Source of the DNA: Pannonibacter phragmitetus_B
GTDB taxonomy: Bacteria > Pseudomonadota > Alphaproteobacteria > Rhizobiales > Stappiaceae
Length of the DNA stretch: 64,000 nucleotides
Reading direction: 5' to 3'
Assembly: GCF_050510895.1 (NCBI RefSeq)
Contig: NZ_JBNINT010000001.1
Location: 1,860,001-1,924,000 of the forward strand
The translations under genes and the position numbers were made by a program. Under the pieces are notes generated by a model, which had not been told where the DNA came from, ran no database searches, and saw only the letters and a list, made by a program, of their open reading frames with translations. Shown here in pieces: positions 1 to 7,140 of the stretch (its first letter is position 1; each line of letters begins with the position of its first letter).

Positions 1-82
1 CAACGTGTTCACATAACATTGACAATTTGTTTAGTCGGCTTGGCTGGACAAGCTGCCCGAACCAGCCCATATCCCGCTCATC

Positions 83-370
83 ATGAACATTACATTCCTC
101 TCCTCCCTGAGAGACGGGCTCTCCTCGCGCGTCTCAACACCTGTTGCATTCTGGCTGGCAGCGCTGGCCGGACTCGTTCTCCTCATGGGCGCGGGCATTG
201 CCCGCCTCGACACGATCGCAGCCCCGCTGCCGCCTCAGGCCCTGACGCCCGGCAAGCCGGCGGTGAAGGACCCCTATGGTTGCGCCGAACTGAAGTTCCT
301 GAAGGAAGAACCGGCTTGTTCCTACCGCGCCCGCGATGACCGGCCGCGCAATGGCGGCCCTGCGCTCTGA
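83..370 (+). CDS. Small single-pass membrane protein, unknown function (95 aa)
   Basis: I do not recognise the family. The protein has a short N-terminus, one hydrophobic segment at about residues 21-41 (core WLAALAGLVLLMGAG), then a proline-rich stretch and a tail with two cysteines (YGCAEL and PACSY). This suggests a membrane-anchored protein with a small periplasmic domain, possibly disulphide-bonded. No strong Shine-Dalgarno sequence precedes the ATG, so the start is not certain. A long inverted repeat lies just downstream (397-459), which fits a real transcription unit ending there. Composition matches the GC-rich flanks. The coding call rests on membrane-protein character and position; a family match was not possible. 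Confidence 0.55.
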   Translation: MNITFLSSLRDGLSSRVSTPVAFWLAALAGLVLLMGAGIARLDTIAAPLPPQALTPGKPAVKDPYGCAELKFLKEEPACSYRARDDRPRNGGPAL

Positions 371-396
371 TCTTCTGATCTGGCTCTCTCATCCTG

Positions 397-459
397 GCCG
401 CTGGCCGCCCTCCGGCATGACCAAAGGTAATTTTTGGCATGACCATGGCGGCCAGCGGC
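397..459 (+). terminator. Long stem-loop with nested hairpin after the first small gene
   Basis: Perfect 13-bp arms, GCCGCTGGCCGCC at 397-409 and GGCGGCCAGCGGC at 447-459, enclose a 37-nt loop and are followed by CTTTT. Inside the loop are two copies of GGCATGACCA (414-423 and 436-445) and a small CCAAA/TTTGG hairpin. It may act as a terminator for the gene ending at 370, although the loop is unusually large for a rho-independent terminator. Confidence 0.5.
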
Positions 460-555
460 TCTTTTCGTGACATATTGTGATGCCTGTCACGGAACCAAAG
501 CTGTTCTTCAGGTGTTATGCTCTCACAACCTGACCAAATGGCAGGAGAGAGCCAG

Positions 556-914
556 ATGACGACGCAGCACAGCTTTACACCGCATGTTTCCAACACCGCC
601 AGCTTCAACATTGCCAAGTTGAGCTTCGCCGGAGTTGCCGGACTTTTGCGCTGGCTATCCTCGGCGTCTTCGCCTCCGTGGCGCTGGCCTTCGCCCAGTT
701 CGAAACCAGCCAGACCGTTCAGGCCACCAAGGGCAACCGGGTCGAAGCAAGCCTTCCCTCTGCCTGTGATGGCCAGAGCTGGGGCAACTGGTCCGCCGCC
801 TGCCTTGCCACCCTCAACGGCGAGCGCACGGTGCGCACCATCTCTACCAAGACCGTGGAACAGCGCCCCTCCGATGGTGTCTCCGTCCTCGTACGGATGC
901 CCGTTGAAGGCTGA
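556..914 (+). CDS. Small exported/membrane protein, frameshifted (about 119 aa when repaired)
   Basis: Reading starts at ATG 556 behind GGAGAGAG with 7-nt spacing. The first frame gives MTTQHSFTPHVSNTASF and reaches VAGL, then turns into proline/serine-rich nonsense. The neighbouring frame continues as LAILGVFASVALAFAQFE and then a domain with WGNWSAAC and a conserved-looking tail ending PVEG at 914. Adding one T to the TTTT run at 644-647 joins the two parts into a protein with one membrane or signal segment (about residues 27-48) and a small extracytoplasmic domain with two cysteines. Function unknown. The site does not form a convincing programmed slippery heptamer, so a sequence error is the simplest reading. 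A clear terminator follows at 966-998. Confidence 0.6.
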
Positions 915-965
915 TCCAACTCCCTGACCTCCTCCCTACCCCCAAACTTCCCCCGCGACTGAAGG

Positions 966-998
966 CGGATGAGAGCAGCAGCCTCATCCGTCTTTTTT
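966..998 (+). terminator. Rho-independent terminator
   Basis: Arms CGGATGAG (966-973) and CTCATCCG (983-990) with a 9-nt loop are followed by a six-T run. It lies 52 nt after the stop of the small gene ending at 914 and fits as its terminator. Confidence 0.85.
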
Positions 999-1007
999 GT
1001 TTTGGGG

Positions 1008-1136
1008 ATGGGAGGACGTACATTGTCTATTTCGGATAAGGAAATAGCCGACTTCCGCCGCGAAATCTTAAGAGGGGTCTTTCATTTCTCTGAAGAAGCC
1101 GCGCTTACGTCCACTCTCGGACTCCGTTTTCTCTAA
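1008..1136 (+). CDS. Possible 42-aa peptide or gene remnant
   Basis: ATG 1008 opens a 42-codon frame with protein-like composition (core SISDKEIADFRREILRGV), ending at TAA 1134-1136. It converges with and slightly overlaps the end of the DUF4238 gene on the other strand. No domain is recognised. It could be the N-terminal scrap of a truncated gene in the foreign patch, or chance. The ATG sits inside a G-rich stretch without a well-spaced ribosome binding site. Confidence 0.25.
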   Translation: MGGRTLSISDKEIADFRREILRGVFHFSEEAALTSTLGLRFL

Positions 1137-2193
1137 GATTCAAATAGCAAAGAGGCACGGCTAGCATCTCGTAGCGGAGGCACTTCCCAAGGGCCTAGTC
1201 GAGCAGGTTTAGGTAGCGTACAGGTAACAAACGGAAGGTTGAGCGCCACCTTCGAAGGAGCGGCACCAGATCCATACCGCATTTTTGCTTCATTTTCCGT
1301 CCGATATACGATTTCTTCACGTGAAACCGTTCGCTCCGCTCCGCGTCGTGATGACCAAATATTTGCCGATTCTTGTAAAATTTGCTCGGGCGTATCAGAT
1401 GAAACGAGAAGCACAGAGTGAGCAGCCTCCCACTGAAGATCATTAATTAAGAAAATCTGCTCATCATCGTTAACTTTAACCAAGCCGCTCTCGCTATACT
1501 CAACCTTATAGGCACCTCTATCGAAACCGAAGATTGCCAGCTGTGGCCCCAACGGCAAGAAAAGCTGCAGCCCCACATTAGCGTAACCGATGCAGCTAAT
1601 ATCCTGATCCTCATAGAGCCTATTGTGAAGAACCAACGGCGCATCAGAAGATATAAATCTTGTATTACTTTCGTTCTTAATAAGAACAATATCTAAATCC
1701 ATTAAAAGTTTGTATGCAAATGCCGAATAGTAAATTACATCTGAAACGACGTTATTTCCCTTTATTCTTACATCTTTTATTTTAGATAAAATATCTAAAT
1801 TTTCCTCTAGGTCGGCTTTGTGGCAGGCAATATCTTTGACGCGCTTCTCTACACTTCAATGATTTCTTCTTCTGACCTCACCGTCCTAGCATGCTGCATA
1901 GCAAGATAGAGAACCAAAAACTCATGATCGTAACTCCCAAGTAAAGGCAATCGATAATTCTTCACCGCATCGGAGAATATCTTCGACATACAACTCTCAA
2001 GTCTACCAAGGGCCTTCTCCAACGCAGGATTTTTCCCGTAGAAATAATCACGGGAGGCCTGACCGCCTATAGGGGCTTTGGGAATGAATTTTGCCTTTTC
2101 TAAAACGAAAACGCCTATTCGGTTGTCACCCGGATGCGCAAACAAACGCATGTACATCTGAGGAACATAGTGATGATTCTTGTTTGCAGGCAT
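1133..2193 (-). pseudogene. DUF4238-family protein, broken by one frameshift (about 353 aa when repaired)
   Basis: The N-terminal part carries the family hallmark HHYVPQMYMRLF right after the start MPANKN at 2193. This frame stops at about 1849. The next part (EKRVKDIACHKADLEENLDI, then a SDAPLVLHNR segment and FLPLGPQL) continues in another frame and ends at 1133. The family typically has HYVPxFYLxxF near the start and an SDxPVV...FLPLSP region in its second half, so these are two halves of one gene. One missing base near 1851 (around GAAGTGTAG in gene orientation) restores a single frame. The function of DUF4238 proteins is unknown to me. Local GC is far below the flanks (about 23% at 1741-1800), which points to horizontal acquisition. 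Whether it is a true pseudogene or a sequence error cannot be settled here. Confidence 0.75.
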
Positions 2194-2709
2194 TTCAGTA
2201 AATTTTTGAACATGTACTTCAAAGACTGATCGATACTTAACATGCGAATGACGCGGATTCAATGCAGGAATGTAGTGATTTCGACCGGTAACATAACGCA
2301 GCAAGCGCCGTAACCATTTTAACTACCATTAAAAGACGAAGCACACATTGCTGCCGCAACTCGAGCGCAGGTCACAGGCGCCCCACTTATCAATCATTTG
2401 AACATGCTAACTCGAGCCTGCACCAGCCACTCTTCTAGCTCTCCCCTCAACCTGAACTTTTGGTTGAGCACCATGCATTTCTTTCACTTCCCTCCATCGT
2501 CTTCCCGGACGCAGCGGAGCGGAGATCCGGGACCGGTGAGCCACGGGCTATCTGCTTGGTCTTCAGACAGAACCAATCAACACCCCGGCTCTCCGATCCC
2601 GGATCGCGCAGGGCGCGTCCGGGAGGACGATGGAGAGGTGGAGACGTGGGTAAGAAAGCAAAAGAGCCGCCCACACGGGACGGCCCTCAGACTGCTGACA
2701 AACCTTCGG

Positions 2710-2777
2710 CCTCTCCATCGTCATCCTCGGCCTTGTGCCGAGGATCTATACAAATCAATGGCTTGCAGATGGCCGGA
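2710..2777 (+). repeat. Dispersed repeat copy A (inverted partner at 3282-3351)
   Basis: Contains the palindromic core CCTCGGCCTTGTGCCGAGG followed by ATCTATA and a tail with GGCTTGCAG. The reverse complement of 3282-3351 matches it along its length with a few substitutions. The core can form a hairpin by itself. Confidence 0.75.
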
Positions 2778-2892
2778 AAGACGCAAAGCAATATCCCGCC
2801 CCACTCTTTCGCAAAGTGACGAGGCTTGAGGTGCCCAGGCTTCTCCAAGCGGGGCCTGCCACAAGGCTTGAGGTGACGGCATCTCTCTGCCA

Positions 2893-2940
2893 GCGAGTAG
2901 ACCCCGGCTCGCGCTGCGCTTGGCCGGGGTGACCCGGTGC
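2893..2940 (+). repeat. Dispersed repeat element, shared with 27061-27110
   Basis: The segment GCGAGTAGACCCCGGC, a short variable stretch, GCTTGGCCGGGGT and a CCGTGCC-like end recur almost unchanged at 27061-27110, 24 kb away in an unrelated intergenic region. CCCCGGC and GCCGGGG pair as a hairpin. Confidence 0.7.
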
Positions 2941-3281
2941 CGGTTGCGGGGGTTCGTGCCCAGCAGCGGGGCTGGCCGTAAGAGCCGAAGAGAGGCCCGA
3001 GATGACCGCTGGGGCAAAGATAGAAGCACCGCCGCGCCACACACTGGGCGTCGTTCCGGACGCAGCGAAGCGGAGATCCGGGACCCACTCGCTTGCAGAG
3101 CGGCAAGGATGATACGCGGCGGGAAGACTTGCACAGGACCGTCTGTGCCGCAGGTTTCCGGACAGAGTGCGGCCAGTTCAGCCTGAAGGCGGTGGAAACC
3201 GCATCTGACCAGAAACATGCGACGCACACGCGGAACGACAACAAAGCAGGGGCTCGCCTCCTCCGTCATGGCCAGTTCGTT

Positions 3282-3351
3282 CCAGCCACCTGCAAGCCAA
3301 TCAACTCTATAGATCCTCGGCACAAGGCCGAGGATAACGATGGAGAGGTGG
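3282..3351 (-). repeat. Dispersed repeat copy B (inverted partner of 2710-2777)
   Basis: The reverse-complement orientation of copy A, with the same CCTCGGCACAAGGCCGAGG core read on the plus strand. It ends directly before the gyrA terminator, so the repeat abuts a functional site. Confidence 0.75.
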
Positions 3352-3355
3352 TCAT

Positions 3356-3385
3356 AAAAAGGGCCGCCCACACGGGACGGCCCTT
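3356..3385 (-). terminator. Rho-independent terminator of gyrA
   Basis: Read in the gyrA direction, AAGGGCCG (complement of 3378-3385) pairs with CGGCCCTT (complement of 3359-3366), with an extra GGG/CCC pairing inside, and is followed by a T run (A run at 3356-3360). It starts 30 nt after the gyrA stop. A near copy at 2661-2689 has a degraded T tract. Confidence 0.85.
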
Positions 3386-3414
3386 GTCGTTTCTGCGTCG
3401 GAACACCGTCCGGC

Positions 3415-6225
3415 TTATTCTTCGCCGCCCGTGTCTTCACCGCCTGTGTCTTCACCAGCTTCCGGGCCAGCGCCCTCACCGGCAGCACCTTCAGCGGCGA
3501 TGCCGTCCACGGCTTCTTCGCTGTCGTCTTCCTCGCTGACGCGTTCCACGGCGACGACTTTTTCGTCCTCGGCCGTGTTGAAGACGATGACGCCCTGGGT
3601 GGCGCGGCCGGCGACGCGGATGCCGTCCACCGGGCAGCGGATCAGCTGGCCGCCGTCGGTCACCAGCATGATCTGGTCGCGGTCCTCCACGGGGAAGGAG
3701 GCAATCAGCGGGCCGTTGCGCTTGTTTACCGCCATGGCCGTGATGCCCTTGCCGCCGCGTCCGGTGACCCGGTACTCGAAGGACGAGGTGCGCTTGCCGT
3801 AGCCGTTTTCGGAGACGGTGAGGATCACCTGTTCCGCCGCGCTCATTTCGGCGTAGCGCTCCTGCGGCAGCTCACCGGCTGCGGCTTCCTCGCCGTCCTC
3901 GGCTACAGCTTCGCTGCCCGCATCATCGGCTTCACCGCGCATCAGGCGGCGGAGCTTCAGATAGGCGGCACGCTCTTCCGAGGTGGCGTTGAAGTGGCGC
4001 AGGATCGTCATGGAGATCAGACGGTCATCGTCGGCCAGATTGATGCCGCGCACGCCAACCGAGTTGCGGCCCGCAAAGACGCGCACATCGGAGGCGGGGA
4101 AGCGGATGCACTGGCCTGCTGCTGTTGTCAGCATCACATCGTCATGCTCGGTGCAGGTGAAGACGCCGACAATGCCGTCGCCCTCTTCCAGCTTCATGGC
4201 GATCTTGCCGGAGCGGTTGATCTGGGTGAAGTCGGACAGCTTGTTCCGGCGCACGGTGCCACGCGTCGTGGCGAACATCACGTCCAGATCGCCCCAGGTG
4301 TCCTCGTTCTCCGGCAGCGGCATGATCGAGGAGATCTGCTCGCCCGGCTCCAGCGGCAGCATGTTGATCAGTGCCTTGCCACGCGACGTAGGTCCGCCCA
4401 GCGGCAGGCGCCAGACCTTCATCTTGTAGACGATGCCGCGTGAGGAGAAGAACAGCACCGGCGTGTGGGTGTTGGCCACAAACAGGCGGGTGACGAAATC
4501 CTCGTCCTTCGTCGCCATGCCCGAACGGCCCTTACCGCCACGGCGCTGGGCGCGGTAGGTCGCCAGCGGCACGCGCTTGATGTAACCGCTGTGGCTGACG
4601 GTGACCACCATGTCCTCGCGCTGGATGAGGTCTTCGTCCTCCAGATCCGCGCCGCCTTCCACCAGCTCCGTCTTGCGGGGCGTGGCGAAGTCGTTACGGA
4701 TGGCCAGCATCTCCTCGCGGATGATCTGCTGCACGCGGGCGCGCGAGCGCAGGATGTCCAGATAGTCGGAAATCTCGTCGCCGAGCTTGTTCAGCTCATC
4801 GCCGATCTCATCGCGGCCAAGGGCGGTCAGGCGCTGCAGGCGCAGGTCGAGGATGGCGCGGGCCTGTTCTTCGGAGAGACGGTAGCTGCCATCAGCATTG
4901 ACGGTGTGGCGCGGGTCGTCGATGAGGCGGACCAGCGGCTCCATGTCCTTGGCCGGCCAGTCACGGCCCATCAACAGGGCGCGGGCGGTGGCCGGGTCCG
5001 GCGCGGTGCGGATGAGGTGGATCACTTCATCAATGTTGGCAACGGCGATGGCAAGGCCCACCAGCACATGGGCGCGGTCACGCGCCTTGGCCAGCAGGAA
5101 GCGGGTGCGCCGCCCGATGACTTCCTCGCGGAAGGCGACGAAGGCCTTCAGCATGTCCATCAGCGTCATCTGCTCGGGACGGCCGCCGTTCAGCGCCACC
5201 ATGTTGCAGCCGAAGCTCTGTTGCAGCGAGGAGAAACGGTAGAGCTGGTTGAGGATCACGTCGGCGACGGCATCCTTCTTCAGCTCGATCACCACGCGCA
5301 TGCCCAGACGGTCGCTTTCGTCGCGGATGTCGGAGATGCCTTCGATGCGCTTTTCACGCACCAGCTCGGCGATCTTCTCGATCATCGTGGACTTGTTGAC
5401 CTGATAGGGGATCTCGGTGACGATCAGCGCCTCGCGCCCGGCGCGCAGCTGCTCCACCTCGACCTTGCCGCGCATGACCAGCGAGCCGCGGCCCGTCTCA
5501 TAGGCCGAGCGGATGCCGGAGCGGCCAAGGATCGTGCCGCCGGTCGGGAAGTCCGGACCGGGGATGATCTCCATCAGCTCGCCGAGGCTGATCCCCGGAT
5601 TTTCCATCACGGCAATGGCGCCATCAATCACTTCGCCGAGGTTATGCGGCGGAATGTTGGTGGCCATGCCGACGGCGATGCCGCCTGCGCCATTGACGAG
5701 CAGATTCGGGAACTTCGCCGGAAGGACGACAGGCTCGGTCTCGGAGTTGTCGTAGTTCTCCTGGAAATCGACCGTATCCTTGTCAATGTCGTCCAGAAGC
5801 GTGTGGGCAACCTTTTCCAGACGGCACTCGGTGTAGCGCATGGCCGCAGCCGGATCGCCATCCACCGAACCGAAATTGCCCTGCCCGTCGATGAGCGGCA
5901 AGCGCAGGGAGAAGCTCTGCGCCATGCGCACGAGGGCGTCATAGATCGCGCTGTCACCATGCGGGTGATATTTACCCATCACATCACCGACCACACGGGC
6001 CGACTTGCGATAGGGCTTGTTCCATTCGTAGCCGTTCTCGTGCATCGAATAGAGGATGCGCCGGTGAACAGGCTTGAGCCCGTCTCTCACGTCCGGAAGC
6101 GCGCGGCTGACAATCACGCTCATGGCGTAATCGAGATAGCTGCGCTTCATCTCATCCGTGATTGAGACGGGGCGAATGTCGGACGGCAGGGATGCGCCCG
6201 GCGTACTTGAATCCTGATCGGCCAA
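3415..6225 (-). CDS. gyrA: DNA gyrase subunit A
   Basis: GyrA is the DNA-breaking and rejoining subunit of gyrase; with GyrB it introduces negative supercoils using ATP. The 936-residue product starts MADQDSSTPG and has the full N-terminal breakage-reunion domain with the catalytic tyrosine in RYTECR (Tyr131). The quinolone-determining region reads HPHGDSAIYD; Ser92 and Asp96 match E. coli Ser83 and Asp87, the susceptible-type residues. The GyrA box QRRGGKG opens the C-terminal beta-pinwheel. The protein is longer than the 875-residue E. coli enzyme because of an acidic insert (around EADDAGSEAVAEDGEE) and a long Glu/Gly/Ala-rich acidic tail. It is monocistronic, with a terminator at 3356-3385. 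Identification is secure. Confidence 0.98.
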   Translation of the reverse strand: MADQDSSTPGASLPSDIRPVSITDEMKRSYLDYAMSVIVSRALPDVRDGLKPVHRRILYSMHENGYEWNKPYRKSARVVGDVMGKYHPHGDSAIYDALVRMAQSFSLRLPLIDGQGNFGSVDGDPAAAMRYTECRLEKVAHTLLDDIDKDTVDFQENYDNSETEPVVLPAKFPNLLVNGAGGIAVGMATNIPPHNLGEVIDGAIAVMENPGISLGELMEIIPGPDFPTGGTILGRSGIRSAYETGRGSLVMRGKVEVEQLRAGREALIVTEIPYQVNKSTMIEKIAELVREKRIEGISDIRDESDRLGMRVVIELKKDAVADVILNQLYRFSSLQQSFGCNMVALNGGRPEQMTLMDMLKAFVAFREEVIGRRTRFLLAKARDRAHVLVGLAIAVANIDEVIHLIRTAPDPATARALLMGRDWPAKDMEPLVRLIDDPRHTVNADGSYRLSEEQARAILDLRLQRLTALGRDEIGDELNKLGDEISDYLDILRSRARVQQIIREEMLAIRNDFATPRKTELVEGGADLEDEDLIQREDMVVTVSHSGYIKRVPLATYRAQRRGGKGRSGMATKDEDFVTRLFVANTHTPVLFFSSRGIVYKMKVWRLPLGGPTSRGKALINMLPLEPGEQISSIMPLPENEDTWGDLDVMFATTRGTVRRNKLSDFTQINRSGKIAMKLEEGDGIVGVFTCTEHDDVMLTTAAGQCIRFPASDVRVFAGRNSVGVRGINLADDDRLISMTILRHFNATSEERAAYLKLRRLMRGEADDAGSEAVAEDGEEAAAGELPQERYAEMSAAEQVILTVSENGYGKRTSSFEYRVTGRGGKGITAMAVNKRNGPLIASFPVEDRDQIMLVTDGGQLIRCPVDGIRVAGRATQGVIVFNTAEDEKVVAVERVSEEDDSEEAVDGIAAEGAAGEGAGPEAGEDTGGEDTGGEE

Positions 6226-6444
6226 GGAGTGACTCGCCTTCTCTCTTTATGCTGCGCCGTTTATAGCCGATTCCGCCCTGCCCTCCAAATCGCCCCGCCC
6301 CGGCGGCGTCATATATTCATTATTTCTATCAATGACTTACAGGAACAATTCACAGCCCCGCGAAAAGAATGCGGCAGCATGCGGGCAAAATGGCCCGGTG
6401 CGCTGCTATAAAGAAGCATAAGGTCGCCGGAATCCTTGGGGGGA

Positions 6445-7092
6445 ATGGTCTTGATCGAGTTCATCCTGAACGCATTTGCCACGCTCTTCGTCACCATTGA
6501 TCCGGTGGGTCTGGCACCCATGTTCCTGGCGCTCACCGCGGGCGTATCAGCGGCAGACAGGCGCCGTGTGGCGGTGCGGGCAACGCTGACGGCGGGGGCC
6601 ATCCTCTTCGTCTTTTTCTTCAGCGGCCAGACGGTGCTAAACCTTCTGGGCATCTCCGTTCCAGCCTTCCGGGTTGCGGGCGGCCTGCTGCTGTTTGCCA
6701 TCGCCTTTGAAATGGTGTTTGACCACCGCAACAAGCGCAAGTCGGAGACGGCCGAGAAAGCCGTGGTGCACAGCCGGCAGGATCTGCAGGCCCTTGCCGT
6801 CTTTCCGCTGTCCATCCCGCTCATAGCAGGTCCTGCGGCCATTTCCGCCGTCATCCTGCTGTCGAGCCAGGCACCGGATACCGCCACCTACGCCGGGGTC
6901 GGCGGCGTCATCCTCAGCATCCTCGCCTGCTGCATGGGCGCATTCCTGCTGGCAGACAAGATCGAGCGGCTGATGGGCGACACAGTGCAGATGGTCGTCA
7001 CCCGGCTTCTGGGCGTGCTTTTGGCGGCCCTTTCCATTCAGTTCGTCGCCGACGGCATTATCGCCTTCACCAAAGGCGCAATGGCGCCGTAA
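6445..7092 (+). CDS. MarC-family inner-membrane protein
   Basis: A 215-residue polytopic protein with six likely membrane helices. The opening FATLFVTIDPVGLAPMFLAL is the family signature, and the middle FPLSIPLIAGPAAISAVILL is also typical of MarC/YchE/YhgN proteins. The molecular role of this family is unresolved; the old link to multiple antibiotic resistance was not sustained. I chose ATG 6445 rather than TTG 6436 because the family starts with a short hydrophobic lead such as MVLIEFILNAF. The G-rich stretch directly before it is an unusually close ribosome binding site. The gene is divergent from gyrA (6226-6444 holds both promoters) and convergent with the efflux operon. Confidence 0.9.
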   Translation: MVLIEFILNAFATLFVTIDPVGLAPMFLALTAGVSAADRRRVAVRATLTAGAILFVFFFSGQTVLNLLGISVPAFRVAGGLLLFAIAFEMVFDHRNKRKSETAEKAVVHSRQDLQALAVFPLSIPLIAGPAAISAVILLSSQAPDTATYAGVGGVILSILACCMGAFLLADKIERLMGDTVQMVVTRLLGVLLAALSIQFVADGIIAFTKGAMAP

Positions 7093-7099
7093 GGAAGAG

Positions 7100-7136
7100 G
7101 ACGGCCTGAAAAGATAAGGCCTCATCTCAGGCCGTC
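7100..7136. terminator. Hairpin between convergent marC-like and RND genes
   Basis: Perfect 10-bp arms GACGGCCTGA (7100-7109) and TCAGGCCGTC (7127-7136) lie between the two convergent stops. There is no long T run on either side, so it is a possible bidirectional transcript end, not a classical terminator. Confidence 0.55.
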
Positions 7137-7140
7137 TCCC

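Larger units (their letters stand above)
2305..3355. repeat. Gene-free block built from dispersed intergenic repeats
   Basis: No gene is supported between the DUF4238 gene and gyrA. Open frames here are composition artefacts. One translates as VILGLVPRIYRVDW, a sequence I recognise as the false translation of a widespread alphaproteobacterial intergenic repeat. The block holds an inverted pair (2710-2777 and 3282-3351), a direct pair sharing ACGCAGCGRAGCGGAGAT (about 2500-2541 and 3049-3090), a duplicated terminator-like segment (2661-2689 and 3356-3385), and a copy of an element also found at 27061-27110. The alternating orientation suggests serial insertion or recombination of short palindromic elements. 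Confidence 0.7.

Noticed and set aside
643..650. Programmed ribosomal frameshift in the small gene at 556-914
   Set aside because: The T run is not in a proper slippery heptamer for the needed shift, and many other genes here show the same one-base loss at runs.
2305..3355. CRISPR-like array
   Set aside because: Repeats are few, of several types and in both orientations, with no regular spacers and no cas genes.
2721..3488. Open frames in the repeat block, including one containing VILGLVPRIYR
   Set aside because: These are translations of dispersed intergenic repeats and overlap the gyrA terminator and the gyrA 3' end.
4465..6165. Long open frame antisense to gyrA
   Set aside because: It mirrors codon structure of the gyrA gene in GC-rich DNA and its His/Ala/Gly-rich translation has no domain character.
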